Positions 9,625 to 17,685 of a stretch of DNA of 64,000 nucleotides are shown here, one piece after another. The position numbers were made by a program, and so were the translations under genes. Location: assembly GCF_013170845.1 (NCBI RefSeq), contig NZ_CP033367.1, forward strand, positions 4,031,001 through 4,095,000, in the 5' to 3' direction. The first letter of the stretch is position 1. Every line of letters starts with the position of its first letter. This DNA is from Mesorhizobium loti R88b. Lineage in GTDB: Bacteria; Pseudomonadota; Alphaproteobacteria; Rhizobiales; Rhizobiaceae. The notes beneath the pieces were generated by a model. That model was not told the DNA's origin and searched no databases. It was given only the letters and a program-made list of their open reading frames with translations.

Positions 9625-11202
9625 ATGACAGACGTCTCGATACGCCGGGCGGACTTTATGATGGTCCTGGCTTATGCTTCGGACCTGGCCACGGGCCATT
9701 CTCGCGACTTCGCACTGAAATCCTGCGTGCTTGCAATGCGGATCGCCGATCTTGCGGGTGTTTCCGAAGAGGTTCGGCGCAACGCCTACCACCAGTCGAT
9801 GCTGCGCTATGTCGGCTGCAACGCCGACACGGACCTTCTGTCGGCCACCTTCGGCGACGAAATCGCTCTTCGCCAAGATCTTGTAGGTCTCGACATGGGC
9901 AATCGTGCGGAACTGGGCAGGGTCTTCGTGCAGGCCTTCAAACGGTTCTACTACGATCTCGAGCCTGACGCGCAGGCGAGGGCGATTGAGACCGCGATGT
10001 CGCAGGCGCTCGCAGTGGCTCGCCCGGTGCTCACAGCGCATTGCGAGGTCGCGCAGCGGATCGGCCAACGGCTTGGCCTGTCCGAGGAGATCCGGCGAAA
10101 TCTCGGGCAGATCTAGGAACGCTGGGACGGCAAGGGCCTGCCGCGTGGGCTGAGCGGCGAGGATGTCTTGCCGGCCGTCCGCCTGATCACGCTAGCGCAG
10201 GATGCCATTGCGCTCAGCGAAGCCGTCGGCATCGAGGGGATGGCCGAAACCATAGGCAGTCGCGCCGATGGCCCATACGAAGCGGATTTGGCTCGACTCG
10301 TCTCGGCTAACGCCGCGGCTCTGATGGAGGGGATCGGTGCGACGGTCGACCGCGATACGATCCTGGCGCTCGAGCCCGATCCGCCGGTGACGCTGGACGA
10401 GGCAGCCTGCGACGAGGCATTCCTCGCCATCGCCGACATGATCGACATGCGCATGCCGCTTACCTTCGGCCATTCACGGATGGTCGCGCAACTGGCCGAG
10501 GGAGCCGGGGGGCAAATGAAGCTGCCCGCCACAGACCTCCGCGCGCTGCGCTGGTCGGGCTGTATCCACGACATTGGCGAACTGGTGGTGCCGGTGGCGA
10601 CCTGGATGCGCAATGGTCCGCTGTCGGTGCGCGAGCGCGACGCGGCACAGCTGCACGCCTATTACGGCGAACGGGCGCTGGCCTCGTTCGGCCACGAGGG
10701 AGATGCGATGGCCGCCCTAGTGCTTCGCCATCACGAACGCCTGGATGGCTCGGGCTATCACCGCAAGGTCGGCGGCTCCGATCTATCTCCAGCAGCGAGG
10801 ATCCTGGCCGCTGCGGAAGCGTTCCAGACGTCGCGCGAGGAACGTCCTCACCGCAAGGCGCTGTCCAGCGAAGCTGCGGCGAGCCAGTTGCGCGCCGCGG
10901 TTCGCGACGGCTGCATCTGCCCTGACGCCGCCGAGGCCGTGTTGTCCTTCTCGGGGCTGCCGTCGCGCCGAGCGCTGCCGAGGGCGCTTGCTGGCATGAC
11001 GCCACGCGAGATCGAGGTGCTGCGGCTGATCGCCGCCGGCCTTACAGTGAAGGAAGCGGCTAGCAAGCTCGAAATCTCGCCCAAGACCGCAGACCACCAT
11101 ATCCAGAGTGTCTATTCCAAGATCGGCGTGACCACTCGCGCCGCTGCCGCGCTCTATGCGGTTGAGCACGGTCTTATCCGACCGGGCGAAACGCAGGCAT
11201 AG
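9625..11202 (+). pseudogene. HD-GYP phosphodiesterase/LuxR-HTH regulator, interrupted by an amber codon
   Basis: One frame of 526 codons, open except for TAG at 10114-10116 (codon 164). The reading across it is NLGQI-stop-ERWDGKGLPRGL, where family members have a tyrosine (IYERWDGKG), so a TAC or TAT codon has changed at its last base. Beyond the stop come HSRMVAQLAEGAG, GCIHDIGELVVP (the HD pair) and VLRHHERLDGSGYH (HD-GYP-like), then a LuxR-type helix-turn-helix (MTPREIEVLRLIAAGLTVKEA; SPKTADHHIQSVYSKIGV). Intact, it would be a cyclic-di-GMP phosphodiesterase-like sensor joined to a DNA-binding domain. As read, only a 163-residue N-terminal half would be made unless the stop is suppressed, is a sequencing error, or translation restarts downstream. 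Confidence 0.8.
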
Positions 11203-11292
11203 GGAATCCACCCCATGTGCACCCGCTTGCGGGCGCCCATCGTGATCCTGTCGACGGACCAATGGTGGCCGCGACCGACAGGAGGAAATCAG

Positions 11293-11565
11293 ATGCTTCT
11301 CGCAACGACCAAAGTGGTGGACGTAGACCACTTCATCCGCATCTTTTCGACCAAGGGCGCCGACAAGCGCCGGCTGCACGGCTCGAACGGCGCAACCGTC
11401 TTCCGAGACCCCAGCGAGCCCGACCGCGTCTGGGCGATCTTCGACTGGGACGCCGAGGGCTGGAAGAATTTCGTGTCGGATCCTGAGGTGCCCGCGATCC
11501 TGCAGGAAGCCGGCCATGTCGGCAAGCCGCAGGCAGCACTGCTGCTCGGCCACTACGAGGCCTGA
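11293..11565 (+). CDS. Small conserved hypothetical protein (possible ferredoxin-like fold)
   Basis: 90 residues, with a strong ribosome site (AGGAGGAAATCAG) directly before the ATG. It starts MLLATTKVVDVDHFIRIF and contains RVWAIFDWDAEGWKNFVSDPEVPAI. The pattern of strand, helix and aromatic residues resembles small dimeric alpha-beta barrel proteins such as the antibiotic-biosynthesis monooxygenase type, but no catalytic signature is clear. It lies 91 bases after the HD-GYP/LuxR gene and 71 bases before the binding-protein gene, all on one strand, so the three may form one transcription unit. Confidence 0.6.
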   Translation: MLLATTKVVDVDHFIRIFSTKGADKRRLHGSNGATVFRDPSEPDRVWAIFDWDAEGWKNFVSDPEVPAILQEAGHVGKPQAALLLGHYEA

Positions 11566-11635
11566 GCTCCCGCCCTGAGCGCCTGCCGCCCGGCGGCGGC
11601 GCGCCCCGACGAACCCCCAGATTTGGAGAAATCAA

Positions 11636-12769
11636 ATGGATCCGAAACCCATCAAGATCGGCCTTGTCGCCGAACTCACCGGCCCATTGTCTTTCATGGG
11701 CATCGCAAATGCGAACCTCACCACCATGCTCGTCGACGACATCAACGCCAAAGGCGGCTTGCTCGGCCGGCCGCTGGAGCTTGTTATCGAGGATGGCGAA
11801 ACCATCGACGGCGTCGCCAGGGCGAGGACCGCGAAACTGATCGACGTCGATAAGGTCGATGTGGTCGTCGGCGGCATCTACAGCTCGACCCGCCAGGCTA
11901 TCAAGAGCGAGGCAGTTACGCGGGGCAGGACGCTCTACATCTACACCGAGCAGTATGAGGGACAGGAAAACGATCCGCTGATCTTCTGCACGGGTCCCGT
12001 GCCCGCGCAGCAGGTCGAACCGCTAATCCCATGGCTGATGAAGAGCACCGGGGCGAAGACGTTCTACTTGCCGTCGGCCGACTACATCTGGCCCCATTTG
12101 CTGAACAAGGCCGCGAGCCGGGTGGTGCGCGCCAATGGCGGCGAGATCGTCGGCGAGGAGTATTTTCCGCTGGATACCGTCGATTTCCGGCGGACGGTGC
12201 AGCAGATCATGGCGAGCGGCACCGACGTGGTTTTCAATACCATCGTTCCGCCGGGCCTGACACCGTTCCTCGAAGAACTGCACAAGGCCGGTTTCGGCAA
12301 ACGCGGCGGCAAGATCGTCTGCACCTACTTCGACGAGAACTTCTTCAATCTGGTGCCGTTCGAGCAGATCGAGGGCCTCTACAGCTGCCTCGACTACTAC
12401 CAGGAACTCGACGATCCGTTTGGCCGCGCGCTCTTGCGTCGCTACGGCGAACGGTTCTCCGGCAGTGCCATGTTGACCGCGGGCAGCGGCTGCACCGGCC
12501 ACTACCGGGCGGTCAAAATGTGGGAAGCGGCGGTGAACGAAGCTGGCACGGTCGAGCGCGACGCGGTGATCCGTGCGCTCGATCACGCACGGATCAGCGA
12601 GGGACCGGGTGGTCCGGCCGAAATGGTCCCCGGCCAGCACCATGTTCGCATGAACATGTACATCGCACAGGCACAGAGCGGTCGCTTCCGGGTGGTGAAG
12701 AACCTGGGTCCGATCGATCCCAACGAACGCGCACTCAGCGACGAACTCCTGCTAAGCAAGGCAGTGTAA
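11636..12769 (+). CDS. Leaderless branched-chain/urea-type substrate-binding protein
   Basis: 377 residues of the Peripla_BP_5/6 (LivJ, UrtA, AmiC) family: IKIGLVAELTGPLSFMG, ANLTTMLVDDINAKGGLLGR, VDVVVGGIYSSTRQA and YFPLDTVDFRRTVQQIMASG are typical. It starts MDPKPIKIGLV, directly at the first beta strand, with GGAG upstream of the ATG, and has no signal peptide. No ABC permease or ATPase genes are nearby. This fits the AmiC-like subset in which the protein stays in the cytosol and senses an amide or amino-acid-like ligand for a regulator, here perhaps the adjacent HD-GYP/LuxR protein. Loss of a leader from a normal transporter component is the alternative. Confidence 0.8.
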   Translation: MDPKPIKIGLVAELTGPLSFMGIANANLTTMLVDDINAKGGLLGRPLELVIEDGETIDGVARARTAKLIDVDKVDVVVGGIYSSTRQAIKSEAVTRGRTLYIYTEQYEGQENDPLIFCTGPVPAQQVEPLIPWLMKSTGAKTFYLPSADYIWPHLLNKAASRVVRANGGEIVGEEYFPLDTVDFRRTVQQIMASGTDVVFNTIVPPGLTPFLEELHKAGFGKRGGKIVCTYFDENFFNLVPFEQIEGLYSCLDYYQELDDPFGRALLRRYGERFSGSAMLTAGSGCTGHYRAVKMWEAAVNEAGTVERDAVIRALDHARISEGPGGPAEMVPGQHHVRMNMYIAQAQSGRFRVVKNLGPIDPNERALSDELLLSKAV

Positions 12770-13025
12770 CTGGCGGCGTCTATTACCGGTTCTTCCAAGT
12801 AGCGGGGCGGCTAGATGTGCCCTCGCCATGAAACGGGCCCATGGTGGTTGCATCAGCCACCCCCATGGGAGCAGCCGACATATTGGGACGCTGGTCTGTG
12901 CCGCGAGACTTGAAGTCGCTGACGGGCGACTATCAACGTGGCTCTTGGCGCAAAGAGTCCGCGATACGCTGGACGCGTCAGTCCCCTTTCAAGGCTCGCC
13001 ATCCCCAAAACGGACAGTCTGCAAA
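12770..13025. other. Intergenic DNA with one imperfect hairpin
   Basis: An inverted repeat near 12838-12869 pairs CCCATGGTGG with CCACCCCCATGGG. It has no T-run and could be a weak terminator for the preceding gene. No gene is supported before the duplicated module begins. Confidence 0.35.
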
Positions 13026-13749
13026 CGGCCCCCGTGCAGACATATCGCAACTTGTTGGCGAGCGGTCATTGTTCCGTGCAATCGATAAAAACCATTTGCC
13101 GTTCATAGTCAGCTTGGCACGACGAGAACCCAATGATGCATGACGATCAGGTGGATATCGACATCGATATCGCTCGCCAGATGATCCGCGATCAGTTTCC
13201 CCAGTATCGCCATGAGGAAATCACCTCGGTGAAGTCCTTGGGAACCGTTAATGCAATCTTCCGCATTGGCTCGAAGAGCGCCGCGCGGTTTCCACTGCGG
13301 GCAATGAATCCGACCGACTGCGCCGATATGCTTCGGTCAGAGGCCGCTGCCATGGTTGAGTTTGGGGAACTTTGTTTGTTTCCGACGCCTCAGCCGATTG
13401 GGCTCGGCGCGCCAGGTTCTCACTATCCGATGCCATGGGCATTGCAGACGTGGATCGAAGGCGAGGTTGCCACGCCGCACGGGCTAAGTGGATCGACGAC
13501 GTTCGCCCTGGACCTTGCACACCTCGTGGCATCGTTGCGCAAAGCAGACACAAGGGGTCGACGCTTCGACGGGCAAGGACGTGGCGGACATCTCTCCGAT
13601 CATGACGACTGGCTGGCTGTTTGTTTTGAAAACAGCGAGGGCCTTCTCGATGTGGCTCGGCTTCGCGATTTGTGGGTAGTGTCTCAGTTTGAATAAGGTG
13701 GCGATCTACACGGTTTGGTACAACTTCATCAAAATGCACAAGACGTGAA

Positions 13750-13875
13750 ATGACGCCGGCAATGGCAGCTGGCGTGTCCATGACGCTCTGGTCAATGGAA
13801 GACCTTTGCGAGAAGATGGATGCAGTTGCGCCGAAGCCCGGCAAGCGCGGGCCTTACAAAAAGAAGATCGCGTGA
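13750..13875 (+). pseudogene. Transposase C-terminal relic
   Basis: The tail reads MTPAMAAGVSMTLWSMEDLC and then ends in a basic KRGPYKKKIA. Just before it, in another frame, is YNFIKMHKT. In related rhizobial transposases these are continuous (...HKTLKMTPAMAAGV...), so about two bases have been lost here. The catalytic DDE part is missing entirely because the left end of the element lies about 75 bases upstream. Confidence 0.65.
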
Positions 13876-14120
13876 GCGATGACGGACAGGAATGGTGGCA
13901 GGGGAAAGTCGTCGCCCATGTGAGCGACGGCATAACTCTTATTCGAGTCGGTCAACATCGTGACTCGATATCCCGCCTTGATATCGAGATCGCGTTTCGA
14001 ACCGAATTGATCCCAATCGATTGCCGCGCACTAGGTTCCCGGTTGCTCGTTAGCTGGTGGAACTCTTCCAATCCCTCTGCATCATGGGCCATAATGCGCT
14101 TCCCCGAAAATTCAAACTGA
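13872..14120 (+). CDS. Hypothetical protein in the mini-element
   Basis: 82 residues from a GTG that overlaps the transposase relic's stop as GTGA, with AAGAAG five bases before it. It begins MSDDGQEWWQGKVVAHVSDG and has no recognised domain. It ends inside the right repeat of the mini-element. It may be a passenger gene of the parent IS or a chance frame. Confidence 0.3.
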   Translation: MSDDGQEWWQGKVVAHVSDGITLIRVGQHRDSISRLDIEIAFRTELIPIDCRALGSRLLVSWWNSSNPSASWAIMRFPENSN

Positions 14121-14165
14121 GACACTATCCGAACCCGAGCCTGCCAGCGCCTGCGAATGGGTCTA

Positions 14166-14297
14166 TCACTCGCCCGGTGCTGGCGGCTTGTGCCACCACC
14201 ATTTGATGAAGCGGGCAAACGCGATCACGCCGGCCACGACGCCGAACGCGCTTGCGGTCAGGGTGAGCACCTGGCCGAGGTCGAGGGTGATTATCAT
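14166..14297 (-). CDS. Small single-span membrane protein (43 aa)
   Basis: It starts MIITLDLGQVLTLTASAFGV, has one hydrophobic span and ends with the polar tail KWWWHKPPAPGE. AAGGAA lies about eight bases before the ATG. The function is unknown; the tryptophan-rich membrane edge and short basic tail are usual for rhizobial orphan membrane peptides. Confidence 0.5.
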   Translation of the reverse strand: MIITLDLGQVLTLTASAFGVVAGVIAFARFIKWWWHKPPAPGE

Positions 14298-14541
14298 GGG
14301 GGCGTTCCTTTCAAGACAGATCTCGCCATTGAGAAAAGTTCTAAAAGGAACAACAACATACACCCTGACCCGGGACGCGATGTCAACAGGGAAACCGCCC
14401 CAATCCCCGTTACATGCGACCAAACCGTTCATAAGTGGCCAGCACGAAGGCCGAAATCGACTAATACTGTAGGAAATAATGGAACGCGGAATGTGCCAAT
14501 CATGTTTCCATGGTCTGTCAAGGTGGGCAACGTATGGGAAA

Positions 14542-14725
14542 TCATTCCTCGCGAATGTCCCTGAGCGTCGCGTGTCTAAGGTGTTCCTCGCGCTTCAAGG
14601 TTTTGACCCTGCCGACAAGGCCCGGTTTGATCCATTCGCCCTCGACCTTGGCGCCCTTGGGCGGTTGCCCTTGCCCTCCTGCACCTGCTTTCGCTGCACG
14701 CCTCCCTACGGCTGGGTAGCGCCGT
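14542..14725 (-). pseudogene. ATP-dependent DNA ligase C-terminal relic
   Basis: Reading toward the stop at 14542 gives GEWIKPGLVGRVKTLKREEH and then LRHATLRDIREE. This matches the end of the complete ligase at 27242-28126 (WVKPGIIGRVKHLRGEEDLRHASLQDF). The adenylation domain is absent and no start is visible. One copy of the dispersed CCCTACGGCTGGGTAGCG motif lies at its upstream edge. Confidence 0.65.
14704..14721 (+). repeat. Dispersed 18-bp motif, copy 1
   Basis: CCCTACGGCTGGGTAGCG. Related copies lie at 15012-15029, 15278-15290 (partial), 18208-18225 and 18398-18415. On the minus strand several copies begin at or just after the stop codon of a small gene. Confidence 0.7.
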
Positions 14726-14777
14726 CTAGACTCCAGCCGGAAAAGGCCGCATTCTCGGATAACGGGAGGCAGAATAG

Positions 14778-14945
14778 ATGAATTGGTTGATCGAGACGGC
14801 GCTAGGTGGCGTAGCTGTGTTTGTCGCCATACGTGCCCCCTATGCCTGGTATTGGCAGGTCGTAATTCTCGTAGCTCTCTTCTTAGCCCTAAACCTGGCA
14901 GTCTCCGCTGTCCGAGTCGCGCTAGCGTCTCTCAATAGAACCTAG
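14778..14945 (+). CDS. Small membrane protein (55 aa)
   Basis: It begins MNWLIETALGGVAVFVAIR and has two hydrophobic stretches (about 8-18 and 27-47) separated by APYAWYWQ. GGAGG is eight bases before the ATG. The function is unknown. Confidence 0.5.
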   Translation: MNWLIETALGGVAVFVAIRAPYAWYWQVVILVALFLALNLAVSAVRVALASLNRT

Positions 14946-15011
14946 ATCCATCGCAACTTAGTTACCCTCAAAGGTATCTCCCGGATGGCGCTACAAGTCC
15001 TGTAGCCATGC

Positions 15012-15029
15012 CCCTATGGCTGGGTAGCG
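15012..15029 (+). repeat. Dispersed 18-bp motif, copy 2
   Basis: CCCTATGGCTGGGTAGCG, one substitution from copy 1. On the minus strand it supplies the TAG stop and last residues (GATQP) of the 84-residue gene upstream of it. Confidence 0.7.
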
Positions 15030-15268
15030 CCTAGCTGCGCCCTAGCTTCCTGAGCCGCTTCGATAAGGAGGTCGAGGTCGACTGCCCGCATCGGGGAGAA
15101 GTTCGAATCTTGGCCTGACACGACGCTCATACGGCACATCCGTTCGCCATCATCCGACTGGTAGACTTTGAACGAGACCGTGAAATATTTGGCTTTCACG
15201 TCGTACTTGGCGATGAGCTTGCGCGACCAGAACCGCCGCCAACCCGTTGCCAGTGATTGCAATAGCAA
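15014..15268 (-). CDS. Hypothetical protein (84 aa)
   Basis: It starts at TTG with GGGAG about seven bases upstream; this Shine-Dalgarno is part of the partial 18-bp motif copy at 15278-15290. The sequence (KAKYFTVSFKVYQSDDGERM, then an acidic-helical C terminus) has no recognised domain. Its stop lies inside another copy of the same motif, so the gene is bracketed by the repeat. Confidence 0.45.
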   Translation of the reverse strand: MLLQSLATGWRRFWSRKLIAKYDVKAKYFTVSFKVYQSDDGERMCRMSVVSGQDSNFSPMRAVDLDLLIEAAQEARAQLGATQP

Positions 15269-15277
15269 AGTCGTCTC

Positions 15278-15290
15278 CCTACGGCTGGTT
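15278..15290 (+). repeat. Dispersed motif, partial copy 3
   Basis: CCCTACGGCTGGT matches the first 12 of 18 bases. On the minus strand it follows the TAA stop of the KKAKxKAK gene and provides the GGGAG ribosome site of the next gene. Confidence 0.55.
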
Positions 15291-15465
15291 AAGCCTGGCG
15301 CTTCGCGGTGTGTGCTATCTCGAATGGCTTCAAGGTGTAGGCGTCTTCCAGCATCCGCAACGCCTCCTCTTTCGTGAGGCCATAGTGGGCGGCTTCCCGC
15401 TCAAGGGCGGTCTCCGGCTGTGGTTCAACTGACTGTTTCGCTTTCTGCTTCGCCTTCTTTCCCAT
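15289..15465 (-). CDS. Small basic KKAKxKAK-family protein (58 aa)
   Basis: It reads MGKKAKQKAKQSVEPQPE and continues TALEREAAHYGLTKEEALRM. A paralogue is encoded at 28818-28991 (MGKKAKRKAKQAVE...ALEAEAAYY...GITPDEA). The lysine/alanine head followed by an acidic helix suggests nucleic-acid or ribosome binding, but no function is known. Both family members have an in-frame ATG four codons earlier and no clear ribosome site, so the exact start is uncertain. Confidence 0.55.
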   Translation of the reverse strand: MGKKAKQKAKQSVEPQPETALEREAAHYGLTKEEALRMLEDAYTLKPFEIAHTAKRQA

Positions 15466-15640
15466 GCGCCGAATCATAGCACATTCCTATAGATCGCTCC
15501 ATTTCGCGGGGTTGCCGACCTGTCCTGATTATATCCCTATCTCACTTTGGGTTTGTCAGCGACATAATCACCCGCTGATGCAGGGTACAAACAGAGAACA
15601 AAGATTGCCGAGGCACCTTGCTGCCGATATCATCCGGACC

Positions 15641-15973
15641 ATGGGCTGGACGTTTGGATCGCTGATCGAGCATGAGATGAAGGTGACGGTGCATTGCCTG
15701 CAATGCCATCACTCGCAGACGCTCGACCTAAAGGCGCTGCGCGACCGGTACGGCGCGGACACGCCGGCCATGGCCACCGACCTGGCCCCTCGAATGAAAT
15801 GCACTTCCTGCAAGCGGCGTGCGGTTCAATTCAGCTACACGCCTGACTACGTAAAGGCCGACACCAAGCGGCTCAGCAACTCCTACGCCAAGGCGAGGGA
15901 CGGGCGGGTAGTGGGTCGACCCACTACCAGCCAGCCCTATAAGAAGACATCTGCAATTTTTTCTATAATATAG
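15641..15973 (+). CDS. Small zinc-ribbon-like conserved hypothetical protein
   Basis: About 110 residues. CLQCHHSQTLDL and MKCTSCKRR give two CxxC pairs, the layout of a zinc ribbon seen in conserved rhizobial proteins of unknown function. The start was chosen by that layout (MGWTFGSLIEHEMKVTVHC). The C terminus runs across a 22-bp perfect palindrome at 15907-15928 and may be altered: the last 30 or so codons look unrelated to the conserved part. It converges with the immunity-type gene and overlaps its 3' end. Confidence 0.5.
   Translation: MGWTFGSLIEHEMKVTVHCLQCHHSQTLDLKALRDRYGADTPAMATDLAPRMKCTSCKRRAVQFSYTPDYVKADTKRLSNSYAKARDGRVVGRPTTSQPYKKTSAIFSII
15907..15928. repeat. 22-bp perfect palindrome built from element ends
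   Basis: Each 11-base arm contains GTAGTGGGTC, the outermost 10 bases of the host element's right terminal repeat. It could be a collapsed insertion (two ends with the middle lost). Confidence 0.5.
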
Positions 15974-16260
15974 ATTTCCCGTGTGGGTACATCGTCCACC
16001 CACTTACTGAAATTATCTAGCATCCACCTGGTCGATATAGCGTGCTTTCCGGATTCTTCCGGCAAGTGAACAATCGGCGTTCCAGCATAGTATCCGCTAA
16101 CAACGAGAAGCCCCATTCCGCGACCTTCGATATCGCAATCATAAACCATTACGTTTCGCCAGTTCTCTCCCCTGTAAACGAAAGGGAAGCGAATGATTGA
16201 CCCCCTTCCGATATGGATGTTTCCGGCATCCAAATAATTTTGCAGGCTTCGCTTTTCCAT
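15937..16260 (-). CDS. Imm45-like immunity protein
   Basis: 107 residues starting MEKRSLQNYLDAGNIHIGRG. IIRFPFVYRGENWRNVMVYD, EGRGMGLLVVSGYYAGTPIV and the C-terminal EIYIIEK resemble the Imm45 family of polymorphic-toxin immunity proteins (recognised by eye). Such proteins normally neutralise a toxin encoded just upstream; no toxin gene is present here, so it would be an orphan. It lies at the right end of the inserted element and may have travelled with it. Confidence 0.5.
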   Translation of the reverse strand: MEKRSLQNYLDAGNIHIGRGSIIRFPFVYRGENWRNVMVYDCDIEGRGMGLLVVSGYYAGTPIVHLPEESGKHAISTRWMLDNFSKWVDDVPTREIYIIEKIADVFL

Positions 16261-16730
16261 ATCTCAGGTCGCCCCCTAATTCGATATCGAACCATCCAAA
16301 TGCTGGGACGTACCGACTGTTAGGGGAGAATCGCAATATCTAAATTTCAAACTGACCCACTACCGATTTGTGGGCGGGCTTGCGCGAGTTGCCATCGCCA
16401 GAGCCTGTCGTGATGAGTCACAGGGACCTTATCCCGGCAAACCTTCTCGTCCAGAGCGGGCGCCTTGTCGGCGTGCTGGATGGCGGCAGTTTCGGACCAG
16501 CCGACCCATCGCTGGATCTGGTAGTCGCGTGGCATCTTCTGGACCGCGAACGAAGGGCGACGTTTCGGCGCCACCTTCAAGTTGAGGATCTCTGGTGGAA
16601 GCGTGGTGCTGCCTGGGCTTTCCAGCAGGCAATGGGTCTCGTCTGGTACTACCGTCGCACCAACCCCGCCATGAGTGAACTGGGGCGCAGCACGATCTCT
16701 CGCATTCTCGACGATCCGGAAATCTGAATC

Positions 16731-17054
16731 GAGCAGCCCCTCCGCCGTGCTGGCGGCGGCGCACTGCAGAGCCGCGCCTTGACTTCGCAAATCGCGTCCC
16801 CAACTATGGCTGTATGTGCACCGCCGCCAAAATCCTTAGCGATTTTCTTTTCCGGGTTTGCCCCATAGCGGGATCGTAACCCCCGGCTCGGTGGCCATGC
16901 GCGCCTCGGGCCGAGGGGTAACATCTAACATCGACATGTCAATTGGCGCAGGGTCGCATCAGTCCCTGCAGCATCGGCGCATTCAGCAATAAACTTTCGT
17001 CGCACCGACAACCGTTGACGACCCTTCTGCGGGTCCCAGTTGCGGGGCAGAAGC
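16731..17054. other. Intergenic region between phosphotransferase and Rnk-like gene, copy A
   Basis: Shared with copy B (45193-45522) at high identity, including a GC-rich stretch near 16880-16920 with repeated CGGG/CCCG words. No gene is supported. It must hold the promoter of the Rnk-like gene. Confidence 0.5.
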
Positions 17055-17531
17055 GTGAGTATTCAAATGCAAGAGAACAACAAAACCTGGCGCAAGCCGA
17101 TTATCCGCATCGCACAGTCGGAGCACGCACGTTTGTCGGCGCTAGCGAACACCGTTGCTGCCCGAAATCCTGAGGCGGCAGATGAACTGCTCGCCGAGCT
17201 GGAGCGCGCGCGCATAGTCGCCGATGGCTCGGTCACCGCCGACACCGTGCGGATGGGCTCGATTGTGACGTTCAAGCCCGACACGGGTGATCGCAAAACA
17301 GTCACGCTGGTTTTCCCTGGCGATGCGGACATCTCCCAAGGCAAGGTTTCGATCCTTACGCCGATTGGCACGGCTTTGATGGGCCTCTCGGCCGGGCAGT
17401 CGATCATGTGGACCGCCAGGGATGGACGCCAGCACCAGTTGCTGGTGCTTCAAGTGAGCCAGCCAGCTCCGGAAGGCGATACAGCCGATCAGCGCGTGCC
17501 ATCGTTTTCGACAATTGCGACGCGCGTCTAG
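17055..17531 (+). CDS. Rnk-like (GreA/GreB C-terminal-type) regulator, intact copy
   Basis: 158 residues from GTG, preceded by GGGG nine bases away; copy B has ATG at the same site. The N-terminal coiled part (PIIRIAQSEHARLSALANTV; EAADELLAELERARIV) is followed by the GreA-C-like domain: MGSIVTFKPDTGDRKTVTLV, FPGDADISQGKVSILTPIG, TALMGLSAGQSIMW. This is the layout of Rnk, regulator of nucleoside diphosphate kinase, whose fold relates to transcript-cleavage factors that enter the RNA polymerase secondary channel. In copy B the same gene has lost 58 bases. Confidence 0.8.
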   Translation: MSIQMQENNKTWRKPIIRIAQSEHARLSALANTVAARNPEAADELLAELERARIVADGSVTADTVRMGSIVTFKPDTGDRKTVTLVFPGDADISQGKVSILTPIGTALMGLSAGQSIMWTARDGRQHQLLVLQVSQPAPEGDTADQRVPSFSTIATRV

Positions 17532-17685
17532 CCATGGGCGTTTCCATCCGTCTCCTCAATCATGCGGGCAGCCTCATCGCGGGAGTGTGACCCCTGCGCC
17601 GGCCAATCCTTGCCCGGCACAGGGGTAGTTCTCCCCGATCAACGCTTGACGCCGGATCCCTGCACAGGCCGGCCGGAGACACGCC

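Larger units (their letters stand above)
13676..14129. mobile_element. Internal 0.45-kb mini-element (deleted IS)
   Basis: An inverted copy of the left end (TTCAAACTGAGACACTA at 14111-14127) matches the outer left end at 17 of 17 bases, so this section is a small element in its own right, nested at one edge of the larger one. It keeps the C-terminal tail of a transposase just inside the left end, as expected from an internal deletion of a rhizobial IS. Confidence 0.7.
13676..16363. mobile_element. 2.69-kb non-autonomous element with terminal inverted repeats and 10-bp target duplication
   Basis: The left end GTAGTGTCTCAGTTTGAA (13676-13693) matches the reverse complement of the right end (16346-16363, GTAGTGGGTCAGTTTGAA) at 16 of 18 bases. 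The element is flanked by the direct repeat CGATTTGTGG (13666-13675 and 16364-16373), and copy B shows the uninterrupted target. Inside are only a transposase C-terminal relic, small genes, a ligase relic and an immunity-type gene; no complete transposase is present. It was therefore probably moved in trans by a related IS. Confidence 0.85.
13133..16727 (+). pseudogene. Phosphotransferase (APH-type), copy A, split by an insertion
   Basis: Codons 1-181 lie at 13133-13675 and the remainder resumes at 16364 after the insertion, with CGATTTGTGG present on both sides. Joined across that repeat, the frame matches the intact copy B almost residue for residue (the 5' part ends RLRDLW, the 3' part restarts DLWAGLRELP). 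The catalytic loop SHRDLIPANLL and the metal-binding LDGGSFGPADP lie in the severed 3' part, so the 5' product, which ends a few codons into the insertion, cannot be active. Confidence 0.9.
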
